Shown here piece after piece: positions 11,601-23,215 of a DNA stretch of 64,000 nt (the stretch's first letter is position 1; each line of letters begins with the position of its first letter). The notes under the pieces were generated by a model. The model saw only the letters and a list, made by a program, of their open reading frames with translations. It searched no databases and was not told the DNA's origin. This stretch comes from Catonia carolina. Its lineage: Eukaryota; Arthropoda; Insecta; Hemiptera; Achilidae. The position numbers and the translations under genes were made by a program. The stretch spans positions 92,182,541-92,246,540 of the forward strand of contig JAQMRL010000008.1 in the NCBI GenBank assembly GCA_035578175.1, in the 5' to 3' direction.

Positions 11601-11880
11601 CTCACAAGCAATTCCCTGAGAGTAGCTTCGTCTTCCTCCGCCTCCGTCTCATCACTGTCCACCTGCCGGCGTCGCCGAGCGGGGGCGGGGGCCGGGGCGG
11701 GGGTTCGTCGAGGGGGTGCGGTCAGCTCTTCCTCATAGTCGTCCAGACCGGTTGCTAACACTCTCTCTGGCTGATCGGGCTGAGGAGATTTGGGGTGCGA
11801 GACACGATCTTGCTCCCCAGTCCGGGACACTCTCATAGGGTGCCCAGTCCTTCTGGTTTCCCCCATGCTCCACCCATCAC
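11601..11880 (-). CDS. Candidate internal exon of an unrecognised host gene
   Basis: The GC content rises sharply here within an AT-rich neighbourhood, and one minus-strand frame stays open throughout. The translation has a basic/polar part (from GDGWSMGETRRTGHPMRVSR), a Pro/Asp region with DDYEEELTAPPRRT, a PAPAPAPA run, RRRR, then an acidic segment (DSDETEAEEDEATLRELLVR). The frame ends with GTGAG followed by GTAAATATAT, a strong donor consensus, with the first in-frame stop inside the donor. Upstream, CGTAACGCAG at 11890-11881 gives a plausible acceptor; AATAAG ten bases earlier is the alternative. The segment looks intrinsically disordered, and I recognise no domain. No second exon was found in the window, so introns on both sides would be long. 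A CpG-rich repeat is the main alternative. Confidence 0.55.
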
Positions 11881-12579
11881 CTGCGTTACGCTTATTAATT
11901 TTAGCAAAACCACCATCACCAGAAAAAAAGCTTACAAATGCAAATATATTTAATGTTATTTTTATTATTATTACTTTATAAATCAAGCAATTATACAACA
12001 TACAACGCACTCCCAGATCTCTCTACAATGTACACTTTCACTCACAAAAATCCTAAACTAGGCTCCATAATGCACTATTAGAAATAGTTCAACTATAATA
12101 CAATTATTAGCAAGGTCGAGTTACTTTCCTGTAATTTTTAAAACTACCTGCTTGTTTTTGGTGTACATAAAAGAATGTGTTGGAAAATATTTTTGACAGT
12201 TCATAACTAAACTAGAATTTTTTTGGTAAAGTCTAATTTCAGAAACATTACAGAATCTGTAGATTACAAGAGCACAGTAAAGCGAGCATAGTACTGATTT
12301 GCAGTGGAAGTGTGAGCTAAAAACACTTCATTTGATAGTGCATTGATTTACTGTTTGACAAGGTAGAAATGTAGTAATTTATCTACAGGATAATTTAATA
12401 CTATATTCTTTGCAATTATAATTTATTGTTTTGTAATTAATATAGGGTCATAAAGACGAAAAATCCAAAAATTAAGGCTTGCCAAGTAAAAACTAGGAAT
12501 ATTGTGAACAGTAGTGATACTAGCAGCAATCCATTACAAAATTTGTATACGCTACAAATTTTTTCTTTAGTTTGTTTTA
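11881..12579. other. AT-rich sequence upstream of the exon candidate
   Basis: Contains the proposed acceptor region with a short T-run on the minus strand. Nothing else recognised. Confidence 0.4.
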
Positions 12580-12753
12580 ACCCACCGATTTCATCTAGAA
12601 ATAAAGTCGCCGCCGCAATGAGTCAGCTATTTAACAATTAATTTTCGAAGATGAAGGCCAGGTACTTCAAATCCTAATAAAAGTAGTCACTTTTATTTGG
12701 ATTTGAACGCTTGACAGTATTGAACTTTGATGGTTGGGGTTCAATTAATCATA

Positions 12754-13693
12754 CGAGGTGTGGCTATTAAATAACGAGACTGACATTGTAAAAAATTTAA
12801 TTTTAATTTTATACACAATCACTTATTGTCACCTTCAATATACACTCCTTCTCTATCCCTACAACGCTCCATGTGAATTTTCCATTGTTGGAAACAGTAC
12901 TGGAAGTCATCTTCTGTCAGCTCCTTCAGGACACGTGCCGCTTTCTCTTTTACAGTTTCCCCAAACTCAAATCTTGTCCCTTTTAATGCAGATTTCACCT
13001 TAAGGAACAGGTAGAAGTCATAAGGTGCGAGATCTGGTGAATAAGGTGGATGTTCTAACACTGAGATGCTGTACTTGGCTAGGAACCTCTTAACAGATTA
13101 CGTGGATTGAGCTGGCGCATTGTCTTGGTGGAGAACCCATGACTTATCCTTCCACATTTTGGGGCGTTTTTTCCTTACTCTTTGACGTAATTTAGAAAGT
13201 ACCTCAAGGTAGTAATATTGATTAATTGTTTGACCTTCAGGAACCCAGTAAAGGTACACAATCCCATGGATATCAAAAAAACAATCATCATTGCTTTAAA
13301 TTTTGACTTGCTCATTCGAGATTTTTTGGCTCTCTGTGAAGTTCAGCTCTTCCAGTGCATGGATTGGCGCTTCATTTCCGGATCATAAGTAAAAACTACA
13401 TTTCATCACATGTTATTATCGTTTCCAAAAAATTTGGGTCATTTTTAATCGCGTACAAAGTGTCAGTATGAGCTTTTTTGTGAGCTTCATTTCAAACATT
13501 TTTGAGCGGCACGTGTCCTGAAGGAGCTGACAGAAGAAGACTTCCAGCACTGTTTTGAACAATGAAAAATTCGCATGGAGCGATATACGGAAAGAGAAGG
13601 AGTGTATATTAAAGGTGACAATAAGCGGTTATGTATAAAATTAAAATTAAATTTTTTACAATGTCAGTCTCGTTATTCAATAACCACACCTCG
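12754..13693 (-). mobile_element. Mariner element with duplicated inverted 3' ends
   Basis: Flanked by TA on both sides, with ends starting CGAGGTGTGG. The first and last 189 bp (12754-12942 and 13505-13693) are inverted copies. Both contain the 3' untranslated region and the last ~35 codons of the same transposase, up to ACACGTGCCGCT. A normal mariner has a short TIR and a distinct 5' end, so this one is a 3'-to-3' composite that lacks the 5' end. The interior carries part of the transposase in minus orientation. Confidence 0.85.
12819..13500 (-). pseudogene. Mariner transposase, C-terminal part with stop
   Basis: Minus-strand frames give FFDIHGIV (first catalytic Asp), VPEGQTINQYYY, DNAPAQS (second Asp) and HPPYSPDLAPYDFYLF (third Asp, the D34D signature of mariners). 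The C-terminus reads RFEFGETVKEKA, then ERCRDREGVYIEGDNK. An in-frame TAA follows DNAPAQST. The N-terminal DNA-binding half is missing because the element was rearranged. Inactive. Confidence 0.85.
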
Positions 13694-13830
13694 TACTCTC
13701 TCAGGAATGGTTGGTCTGAGTCTTTACAAGATTCCTCACCTTATTGGGTCATGGGGTTGCGCTTACTGTTCTAAAATTGAACAGATTGCAACACACAAAC
13801 ATTTGGGAAAAAAACTTTATTTTTAAAAAA

Positions 13831-14677
13831 TCACTATTAAGTATCATCATCATGTTACGGAATCGAAGGGTTTTCACAAGTAATAATTTCAGACTCCACC
13901 TAAGGACCTTCCAGTTTATAATGTACAGCGCAGTCTGGCACTCTATTCACTGGGACACAGAGGTGTTCACTACACAATATTATTTCATTTTATCCACTAA
14001 ACCAGTTTCAAGATTGAACACTACGGAAAAACTGAAACAGGATTCAACGGGGCAGATTATAACATACAGCCGAAACATTTACAAAATGTTTTATCAAATT
14101 TTTGACAATTCAGTTCTAGAACAAGATTTTACAATTTTCAGGTAAACATATTAATATGAATTGTAGGTTTGTATTTTACAAATGAGAAAAGCTAAGAAAA
14201 TTACGAATAAATTATTTTTCGTACATAATCAGAAATAAGTTGAAAATTCATAACTATCGAACAGCTAGTTTATTTATAAGTATTCTGATTAAAAATAAAA
14301 ATAAACTTTCTGAATATGAACATTTGAGAAGAACTTAAACATTCTAGTCTGTAATAATACTCAGCGAGATGAGTGACTGCAATTAGCACAATAAAAAGCT
14401 CACATTTTGGTCTACCTAGATAACTAAATTTAAAACTTCACTTCTCTCTTTCAAAATTTATGATTGTAAGACAAAATTATTTTGTTATGATCTTTAAGTC
14501 TGGTTAAAGAAAAAAAACTAAATTCTGTCTTATACAATAATTGAGCAATTAAATTTTGAGTAACACCACATTATTGTGATTTAATAGTTGATATGTACCA
14601 CATTCACAGAAATTAATTCTGAAAAATTTGATAAATATTATTGTAAAACAATTTTTTCATTTGACATTAATGGAAGG
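13831..14677. other. No recognised feature
   Basis: The 133-codon plus frame ending at 14145 starts inside the W SINE and shows no domain or repeat identity. I treat it as chance. Confidence 0.45.
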
Positions 14678-14769
14678 TAACTGAAAAGTTGGTGGGAAGA
14701 AAACAGTTGGTTATTTTAATATTATTAAAGTTTGCATGCAACCTCACATGTCCCACAACTTTTCAGTTA
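14678..14769. repeat. Short hairpin MITE candidate
   Basis: TAACTGAAAAGTTGGTGGGA at the left and TCCCACAACTTTTCAGTTA at the right are inverted copies with one extra G, separated by about 53 bases. The ends begin with TA, compatible with a Tc1/mariner-type MITE of about 90 bp. Confidence 0.65.
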
Positions 14770-15450
14770 ACTAACGAATATACACTTCAATTTATTTTAT
14801 TTTTTTTTAATTAAAGGAAACTAAATACAAATTTTAAGAAAAACAAGCAAGAGTATAGAAAATTTAAATGCATTTTAAGAAGCAATAGAACTGGTAATTG
14901 TATTCATGTAAAGTGATATCAAATTAAGAATTTTTAACTAAAAAAAAAAAAAATATTGATGGTGAAATAGTTATCAAATTTAATGATTCAACCTAAATAT
15001 ATCAAAAACTTATAAAAGAATTATGTAAGAATAATATTCTATTTGTTTTATAAACATCGACCACAAAATAAAACAAATTTAAGCACAGATAAAAAATTAT
15101 TATTTAACGGACAAAACATGGAATTCCTTGGTTAGTTCATTTTTACAAATAGAGTAAAATGTATGCAACAGGATAACACATTGTTAAGAAGCAGTACATA
15201 CATAATAATAATGTCAAGGACATAAATATTTATATATAGTAACAACAAAACACCGTGATTCAAACTTATAAGTCAACTTGATTTAAACACATAGTGCATG
15301 TGTGTATGTACACAGCAAATTAAATACAACACGTGTTAACAAAGTAAAAACAGATTAGAATTACACGAATACATGAACAAATAACAAGAATAACAATAAT
15401 TAACAGTAACTTACAATATGATTCATCTACGTGACAAATAGTAATATTAA
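14770..15450. other. AT-rich sequence, nothing recognised
   Basis: A-rich with a 13-base A run near 14941. No feature. Confidence 0.5.
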
Positions 15451-15454
15451 ATTT

Positions 15455-16060
15455 ATCCTTTACTAGCTGCCCATCCTGGCTCACCCGGGTATATTTTTGT
15501 TTTATATCAATAATTTTTAAATTAGGGTAATAAATAAATCAAAAATAAAATTTTATAATAATAGACCTATTAGTTTGACATTTATAAACATTTAAAGTTT
15601 CAAGGGTTGAATAACCTTTTCAACCCCTTAAGAATACATTTTGAAAATTGTTAAGGAATATTTATTTGGTGAACTATCAGTAAAACCTCCGAGTTTGAGC
15701 CATCTATCCCGTCCGAACTTAATAAACAAAAAATATTGGTTTAAGGGTTGAACACAGTTTTCAACCTTTTACGGGTATATTTTTGAAATTGTTGAAGTGT
15801 ATATTTTTTAGTGTCATTATACGTAAAATCTTCACCAAGTTTCTGCCATCTAGCTTGCCTGGAAGTTAGTAAACAAAAAATATCGGTTTAAGGATTGAAC
15901 ACCCTTTTCAACTCGTTAATGGTGGAATTACGAAATTGTTTGTATTTAACTTTTCAATGTACCCTAAAGGAAATATTCTCTCCAAATTTCAGCTTCCTAG
16001 CTATTGTACAAGTAGGAGAATTAGCGATGAGTGAGTGAGTGACTGAGTCAATCAGTCAGT
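15455..16060 (+). mobile_element. Helitron-like non-autonomous relic with internal repeats
   Basis: Starts TCCTTTACTAGCTGCCCATC followed by CTGGCTCACCCGGGTATA, a start I associate with insect Helitrons (5' TC). Inside are about three ~150-bp units, each with GGTTGAAYA..CTTTTCAACYYYTTA, a spacer and AATAAACAAAAAATAT. It ends in GAGTGAGTGACTGAGTCAAT and related GTGA/GTCA repeats. No CTRR 3' end could be fixed. No coding capacity. Confidence 0.5.
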
Positions 16061-17344
16061 GAGGGCTCTCTCATTTATGTTAAGTTCATCAATCTCTCTC
16101 ATCAATGTTAAGTTCCAACGTTTAGAATAAAATACCGGGTATTATCCTTGAGTCGTACAAAGATACATTTATTTGTGAAAAAATTAAATAACTTACAGAA
16201 ATATTTGATATAGATTGTGTCATTTCATACGGCTTGACACACATCAACAGCTTCAGGATCTGTGATAGGTTAATGGACAGAATCAGCCGGTTTTATTATG
16301 TTCCAATTTTCCAGAATGTTCTTTATTTTTTCGTTTATCTTTCTCTGAAGGCTTTTAATTAAAAAAAAATGAATAAGATCAAAATTTAAAACATTATAAA
16401 AAGTATACTTTAGTAAACACGATATTCTCAAATGAATCGCTTTGAAATATGTTTTCAAAAGAACACTGTGTGATTTTTATTTTTTAATTTTCCCGATCCA
16501 CCTATTTTGTTTGAGAAAGTATTGTGACAGTGCAAAGTTTTTAGATAATTGGATTTTCAAATTTCATAGCCTCCTAACCAGCCAAAGTACAGTAGTTTTT
16601 ATAAGGATATGTGTGTGATTCATTTCGGAGGCATATCTAGGACATTGATTATGTTATAACTTAAATGTTAATCAACCACAAAAGTATTTTGGAATTACTT
16701 AGGAGCCCAAAATTAAGGGTAGGCCTACTTTACCTTGATATTTAAATATAGTAATCAAGATTTCTCAAAAACTTTTAACGATTCAACTTCTTTTATACTA
16801 TATAAGTTAAGACTCAATATATGCTGGTATTTCCAACTCTCCCAAAAAAACCAAAATCTGGCCTTCTTAAAATTAACCTTTATCAGTGAGTTTTAGGAAA
16901 AATTTTACTGCAGAAGTTAAAAGATAATTAAAAATTCTAAAACATTTTTATTTAACATATTACCCGATGGTGTTAAACTGCTTTTTGTAATATGTGAAAT
17001 ATTACATAAAAATTGGTTTGTACTAAAAAATTACAGATTTAAAATGTAAAGTACGACAAAAATCATAACTTTTGGACATAATATTTTTTGTTCAACAATA
17101 TTAATTTATCAACGTATGTTATAAAAAACTATAAAACGTTGACAAAATATGGCTAATAGATGAACGTTAACAAACCAAGGTAATAAGAAAAGGAAACAAT
17201 ACGTTACTGAACAGAAAAAGGAATAATTAAACTTGTAAAGCAATCCATGTATTTGTGAAGCACTAAATATAAAGAAAATTAAACTATGTAGCAAGATGGA
17301 ATTGAACCTAAGGAAACGTTTAGTGCAATGTTACATTTTGGAGG
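16061..17344. other. AT-rich sequence, nothing recognised
   Basis: The octamer TAGGCCTA occurs at 16720. No gene or repeat boundary recognised. Confidence 0.45.
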
Positions 17345-17680
17345 TACAGTTTTATGGATGAAAGACATGTACATAAAGGGAAAAAGAAAGAGGGAAAAAG
17401 CTTTTGAAATGTTGGATTGGAGAATTACAGAAAATTAAATGTACCGGCATAATGTGAAATGTGGGACCGACATGAAGGAATATTATGAAGAGTGATGAGA
17501 AAAAAAAATTCGACTGAGGAAAGCCGTAGGACATATGATTTAATAAAAGAAGGTTTAATAAAAACTAGAAGGACCAGTAAAAGACGAAAGGAAAAGACAA
17601 CATCAAAAAATGAAGGTTATAGTAGATTTAAGAAGAGTGTTGGCAAAAAACAAAACAAGTTGAACAAATGAAACATGGTG
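17345..17680 (+). pseudogene. LINE ORF2 C-terminal relic
   Basis: Fragments such as FEMLDWRI, AVGHMI and LEGPVKDERKRQ correspond in order to the FEMWxWRRM, GHxxR and LEGxVEGxRxRGR motifs near the ORF2 end of RTE-like LINEs. Stops and frameshifts throughout. Confidence 0.5.
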
Positions 17681-18227
17681 GAATAAACCAGCCTCAGGAC
17701 AAATAACCTCAATATACTGATACTTAGTTTTCGGCAATTTATGATTTTCTGTAAAAACATGCATTGAAATTAGTCCTTTCTTTATTGATGATCACATAAA
17801 TGCATAACTTCCTCCTTCTCTCTCCCCCACGTTTACTATATCTCATCCCTGTCATTTTGGCTATTCACCATGGAGTAGTACTTATCCTATTTCTTGCCAA
17901 ACGGAACGACTCAACTCGGGCCATTCTGGTTCAATTACTCAATGTAGTTTCCAAAGTACTTCAGAGCAGTCACGTGGTATACGTGGATATTAGTGAACAT
18001 TTTTGTAGTGGGAAGAAGCAGCCAGTGATACAATTAGGGCTACATATTTCCCTCCCTCAACTAATAATTCCTTGTCGTAGTAGAAATGTCATGATCACTT
18101 TCCATTCCAGCGTTCAGCATTTTACTACGTATGTGTAGGCACATATCCAGAAATATTTTTTAGAAAGGGGCAAAATTAAATATTGTATATAAAATTGCAT
18201 GTGCTCATACACACACACACAGATATA
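17681..18227. other. Unrecognised, moderately GC-rich block at 17800-18138
   Basis: A 112-codon plus frame (17800-18138) covers a block with higher GC than its surroundings. It has no motif I know on either strand and no splice-site pair. A CA microsatellite follows at about 18212. Confidence 0.35.
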
Positions 18228-18613
18228 TTTTTTCCTCGTTGAGGGCCAATTTTAGACCATGTGAGGTAATTTTAGACGTTTCTGGAAGCTCTTTTTGCAG
18301 CCCCATGCTCAGCATTCACTCACTGTAAACTTTTCTCCTTTCTTCTGTCCACTCGGACAATTCAATCTTCATGGAAGTCCTTAAAGTCCATAATTATTTA
18401 TCTGAATTTGGTTCGTTTCATTAACTTTTCTCGATTTATTCCGGTTTTCTTAATATCCTTTCTGACTTCTTTAAACCATTTATCTGTCACCTTACGTCTA
18501 TTGTTTAGTGTCTTGAAACTTTGTTTTGTCAACCGGTTGTCACTTATTCTATACAGGTGTTCATAACTATTTTGCCTTCCTTTTTCTAATCGTTCATTTT
18601 CCTTGTACACACA
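18228..18613 (-). pseudogene. RTE-like LINE 3' end relic
   Basis: The minus-strand frame reads NRLTKQSFKTLNNRRKVTDK, then WFKEVRKDIKKTGINREKLM. It then decays through a DFKDFHED-like block to a non-coding tail. This is the same family as 8470-9290 and 62003-62300, and the best preserved of the three. 5' truncated at about 18613. Confidence 0.75.
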
Positions 18614-20609
18614 TACGCCCGCACGCGCATGGGAGCTCATTTCGTTACAATTGTTCTTAACATGACAATTTACAAACAATTATTTTTTCTTAATTACCGC
18701 TATAAGAAACCTATTAAAAACAATTTTATAGTTTACAAACACACCATAAAATTTAACGAGCGGTATTCCTGTAATATGCAACTCATGTCTTCGTATTCAA
18801 CAATGCTTAACAAGTCGAGATTCAAAATTTCCTACTGCTGGCATACCTGTTCAATCAGCTAAACATAATTTTCCCTCCACTTCGTCTACTGGAGACGTTC
18901 ATGCATCTAATGCTCTCTGGTACTTTGAAAACTACAATATCTTTGTCAACCAGGACACTTATTTAGTGTGGCTTACCAAATCTTTTATTTATATATTTCT
19001 TCTTCTTTTTCTTCTCAGCCCTATTCTATCAATTTGTAGGTATAGGCTTCCTGCAGACCATTCCATTTTATCGATCTTCTTTTTTTCGTAATTAGTTTTG
19101 CTGCAGTCTACTTCCTCTCCTCCTCTATCAAGCATACCCAAGCTTGGGCGCAAAAAAAATTAGCGAGTAGTCTATTGTAGAATTCCATCTGTTGTCCATT
19201 AGTCTGATGTTGTGTCTTGTAAATCTCCATTTCAGTAATACAAAATATAAAATAAAATTAAAAAAAAACTATTAACATTGCTGAAATGGAACTTTTTCCA
19301 CAAGTAAAACTAAAAAATATCTATTTCAGTGATGTTAATAGTTTTTTAAAAATTTTATGTCAGTGATTCCCGTCTTTGATCAGACCCAAGTGTTGGTTCA
19401 TCATTGAGATGATAGCTTGTTGAGTTTTTGCTAACTTGTTCATGAAATTTCTGGGTAAGGGTCCATCGATAAGCACTTGTAAGAGATACATTCATTGAAT
19501 ACTTTCATTTTCAGATATTAGGGTACGTTTTTATTTTGCATCTTAAGTTTACCGAACATGGCTAACCTTAGTTTTATCCTTCAGGCAATCTTGGTTATTT
19601 GATTTCCCTTGTTTGACTATACAAGTTGTCCCAGGTAAAATGTATTCTAAATATTTAGTTTAATCTACTCAAATGTTAATGATCTGGATTTGTATCTACA
19701 TTTATTTTTTATAAAATATCCAAACAAAAATTATTTAAATTATCTGTTATTGTAGTAATTTTAGATCAATGGTAAAGATAATTTGAAATAATATTTACTT
19801 AAAATTAGACATGGTAACAAGAGAGGAGGAAACTAGATCGAAACAAGCTAAGAGAATCAAATAATAGAAATCACAAATGTTTGACATTTGTGAAGCGTAT
19901 ATGAACAGAATATACAATTAGAAGATTACTAACTGTGATACGTTTGTACAACAAAGAGAAACAGAGAGGGATAGAGGGGGAGTACGATACGATAAAGTGA
20001 GAATTCGGGAGAGAGTAGTCGCTCATATGTACCACCGCTATATAACACATGTGTAAAGTTAACGCTTGAGCAGTTTAACATCCAGTGGTCAGATATTAAC
20101 AACTGTATTGTAATAATATTACAATGCCCAACTATTACCGCAATACGTTCACATGTTAATCTAGTGAGGGCTTCATTGAACACAAATACAAGTTTCTATC
20201 TAGTGATTAACATAAATAAATTAAACAAACATAATATATAAGTTATTATATCAATATCACGAATATGTATTTATTTATTTTAAAAGTCGAGCTTTCCTTA
20301 ATTAAGTGACCACTGAAATTTAAACCAATCAAAAATTGACATCTTGAAGGGGGTCCTTAATTAAATGGGAGAGAAAGTCAAGGTAACTATTTTTATGGAT
20401 GCAATACTGAGGGTTTATAGCCGAACTGAAATTATATTGGGGGTTAAGGAATAACAATAAATTTTTCTACTAGGAAATTCTTTAACAAACTTAATGATCT
20501 TTCAAAACTTTCACTGTAGGCTAAGACACTATTGAGGTTACCGTTCTCAAAGGCATTCTACAATTTTTGTTAAATACCTTTTTAGATATTACACCATTGG
20601 GATTATTCT
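18614..20609. other. Mostly unassigned; hairpin listed separately
   Basis: 18996-19160 has a pyrimidine-rich stretch (CTTCTTTTTCTTCTCAGCCC) that could be an inverted LINE tail. I could not confirm this. The rest is AT-rich and unrecognised. Confidence 0.35.
19263..19347. repeat. Inverted repeat hairpin
   Basis: 19263-19287 and 19323-19347 are 25-base inverted arms (AAAAAACTATTAACAT core) matching at 23 positions around a 35-base loop. Confidence 0.75.
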
Positions 20610-20760
20610 TCTCTTCTCTTTTTTGGTTTTACGCCCAACTGTTTCACAATTACTGCTAATGGAGACGGTGTGATGAAAAAATGTCACCAGAACTGATCGG
20701 GAATCGGACTTGGGACCCCGGTGTAGAAGCCAGTTGACTTCTGTAATAAGTATCTTCTGC
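20610..20760 (-). repeat. tRNA-derived SINE with a T-type tail
   Basis: Minus-strand B box AAGTCCGATTCCCGATCAG, then CACCGTCTCCATTAGCAGTA and a GGGCGTAAAACC tail. The head resembles family V and the tail family T, so it may be a mosaic or a T subfamily. Confidence 0.6.
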
Positions 20761-20814
20761 CTGAGCGCATGTGAGACTTATTGGGTTATTTACTGGAGGT
20801 CAAAATTCACCATG

Positions 20815-21245
20815 TCACTGAATCCTTGTCGGCATTAAGGCATTTCTAGTTCCCTTAGACAGCTGTCAATAGCGTATGAACAACATGATAAGGATAGTTG
20901 AACAGATAAAGCTATAATGGTTTTTGTCTTGTCAGTAGAATGGTGGAGGGTAGACTACCAAAAAGAATACTGCTTATCACCAAGTACCAAAGAACTTGGA
21001 GAAGAAAGGAAAAATACGAGATGCCAACAGAGGAATAGATGAGCTGTGTTAGCTCCAACTCTAGGGAACTTGGAAGAGTGATAAAGAGAATGAGGATGAT
21101 TTTAAATGTTTTTTCCATGTTAATCCAACACAGTTAATCAAATACAAGACCCTACAACATTGGAGATCCTCAGAATGAAGAAGAAGATCACAAATGAATA
21201 GGGATGGATGTAGATCATTCATGATTGAGAAGAATAGAGGAAAAA
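20815..21245 (+). pseudogene. LINE 3' relic, copy 1 of a tandem pair
   Basis: Corresponds block by block to 21265-21720: TCTAGTTCCCTTAGACAG, ATGGTGGAGGGTAGACTACC, TCAAATACAAGACCCTACA and GGAGATCCTCAGAA. The frame is more degraded than in copy 2. Read as protein it gives a RMVEGRLPKRILL-like segment, typical of LINE ORF2 ends. Confidence 0.65.
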
Positions 21246-21264
21246 AGAGAAGGCGTGTGAATGA

Positions 21265-21720
21265 ATCCTAATTAGCATTGAGACATCTCTAGTTCCCTTA
21301 GACAGGCTGTCAAATGGATATGGACAGCTGATAAGGAGAGTTGGACAGATAAAGCTATGATAGTTTTGGTCGTATCAGAAGAATGGCGGAGGGTAGACTA
21401 CCTGAAAGGATGCTGCTTATTTCCAAGTACCGATTACTCGGAAAGAAAGAAAAAAGACATGATGCCAAGAGGGAAAAAGAGGAGCTGCATTGGGCTGATC
21501 CTAGGAAACTTAAAAGACGGATAAACGGATGGGATAATTTAAAATATTCAATCCATGGTAATCCAACATAGTTAATCAAATACAAGACCCTACACTGGAG
21601 ATCCTCAGAACGAAGAAGAGGAAAATTGCAAAATGAATAAGAATACATGGAGATCATTTATGATGTAATAGAATGAAGAAAAGAAGAGGAGGTCTATGAC
21701 CGAAAACGGATGTTTGAGGC
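21265..21720 (+). pseudogene. LINE 3' relic, copy 2 of a tandem pair
   Basis: The open frame 21383-21571 reads MAEGRLPERMLLISKYRLLG and ends near NLKYSIHGNPT. The EGRLPxRML motif follows the GHxRRM block in RTE-like LINE ORF2 C-termini. Its direct repeat lies about 450 bp upstream. A segmental duplication or two insertions are equally possible. Confidence 0.65.
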
Positions 21721-23081
21721 TGATTAGATAGATACTATTGGAAGAATTCATACACCAACTTGGAATTACAGAAATTAAACAATGTTTTCAGGTAAAATAA
21801 AAGAAACAAAAACTTTTGCCTAAGTTTACTCCAGGTTAATCCCAGAAATGTAATAATTCGATATAAAACCTTCACCTGTCATTTCTCATCATTTTACTGG
21901 TAGCTTTACATTTTAATCTGTAGTAATTTTAATTCAGCTATATTTTAAAACACAATTACATGATGACAGTCAATTTAAAGCTATTAAACAAATTTATTAG
22001 CTAATAAATAATTTAATAAATTACAAATAATTACTTAATACAAAAAAGCTCATAAATTTTTATTTTAGTACCTAATTAAAAATGACAAAATACAAAAATT
22101 CATTTTAAATTTCATAGAACCATAATTTGCTGAAAAAATATATAGAAATATACTTAAAAATACAGTAATACCTCACCATTCATGGTTAAAAAATGGTACT
22201 GATAATTTACAAAAAATTAATTGGTTTGGCTAGTCCTCAATATAAAAAATTAGTTGACAATACTTATGAGAATCATAAATATTAGGTAGAATAATTATTT
22301 TATTTCATAAGCCTTTTTATCAGAAACAAATCAGTAATTCTGTCATAAATGGCTATAGAAGGCACTTCATTGAAAATAATGATGAGAATCATAGTACAAA
22401 ATTCCACTTGAATTTGGAAACAAACCCATGACTTCTGGTTTACAAGCTGGGTATCGTAAATTATACCATTTAAGGTGACACAAATATTTTTAGTTTTATC
22501 ATTTCACCAAAAAGAATTGTAGTTGTATTAAGATACAACACAAATATTATTTAATAATTACTTTTTTTTAGCTTTTACTTAATTTTTGGGAACTGTCTTA
22601 AATTAACAACACTAGATTTGTATTTTTCTGTATGAATTTTAAATCGGAGTATATTTAAATTTGTAGGTATTTGTTCAAATATAACTTTCAGCTGGTCAAT
22701 ACACAAAGTTGCTGACCTAACCAGTTTACTTAACACATCCAATCATCATTTTAGTAGCTGACTAACAACTCTGGCTCGAAGGCCATAATGAATAATATTT
22801 ATTAACTTTTGGAAAACTTTTAGACAACATACTGTTATTTTAATAACTTGCAATTTCATCTGAATTTTTGTACAGACATTAATAGGAATGTTATTAATTT
22901 GTAATGCACAGTTTTGAAGATTGGAAATAACAATTGGCCCAAAAATGAAGCAAATACAAAGTACAAATTTAACTTGGTTAGTTTTGATCGAATCTTAACA
23001 GATGAGATATCACTTCGTTCCTAATTATATTTTGGATATTTTATTTAATAATAAATTATTCCATTAAAAAAGGCCATATGT
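21721..23081. other. AT-rich; one faint tRNA-like SINE relic at 22380-22490
   Basis: On the minus strand 22380-22490 shows TACCCAGCTTGTAAACCAGAAG and GGGTTTGTTTCC, a decayed A/B-box arrangement. Nothing else recognised. Confidence 0.35.
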
Positions 23082-23215
23082 GTAATGCATTTGTGTGGTA
23101 ATCAGCGCAACTGAATTCTATCCTGGGATTCCGGGTTCAATCTTAGGTCAGATCTGCCATGTTTTCATCTTTTTATCACCTCATATCATTACCTACACAC
23201 AAGCTAATGCTTAAG
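23082..23215 (+). repeat. tRNA-derived SINE, family V
   Basis: Head with GTGTGGTAATCAGCGCAACT, B box CCGGGTTCAATCTTAGGTCA, then GATCTGCCATGTTTTCATC and a TATCACC block, in the order seen in the other V copies. Confidence 0.6.

Larger units (their letters stand above)
12580..13830 (+). repeat. SINE family W copy split by a mariner insertion
   Basis: 12580-12753 carries a tRNA-like head starting AACCCACCGATTTC and a body ending GGGGTTCAATTAATCATA. 13694-13830 continues with CTCTCAGGAATGGTTGGTCT, GGGTCATGGGGTTGCGCT and ATTGAACAGATTGCAAC. The same sequence is contiguous, inverted, at 42832-43137 and 57518-57790. Removing the mariner restores continuity at a TA dinucleotide. Fully grown W copies appear to be about 300 bp. 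Confidence 0.8.

Noticed and set aside
13744..14145. 133-codon plus-strand frame
   Set aside because: Begins inside the W SINE and runs into AT-rich sequence. No domain, and not shared by the other W copies.
17800..18138. Host exon
   Set aside because: Open and slightly GC-rich, but no convincing splice pair, domain or protein-like composition.
18996..19160. Inverted LINE tail
   Set aside because: Pyrimidine-rich and suggestive, but I could not match it to any LINE block in the window.
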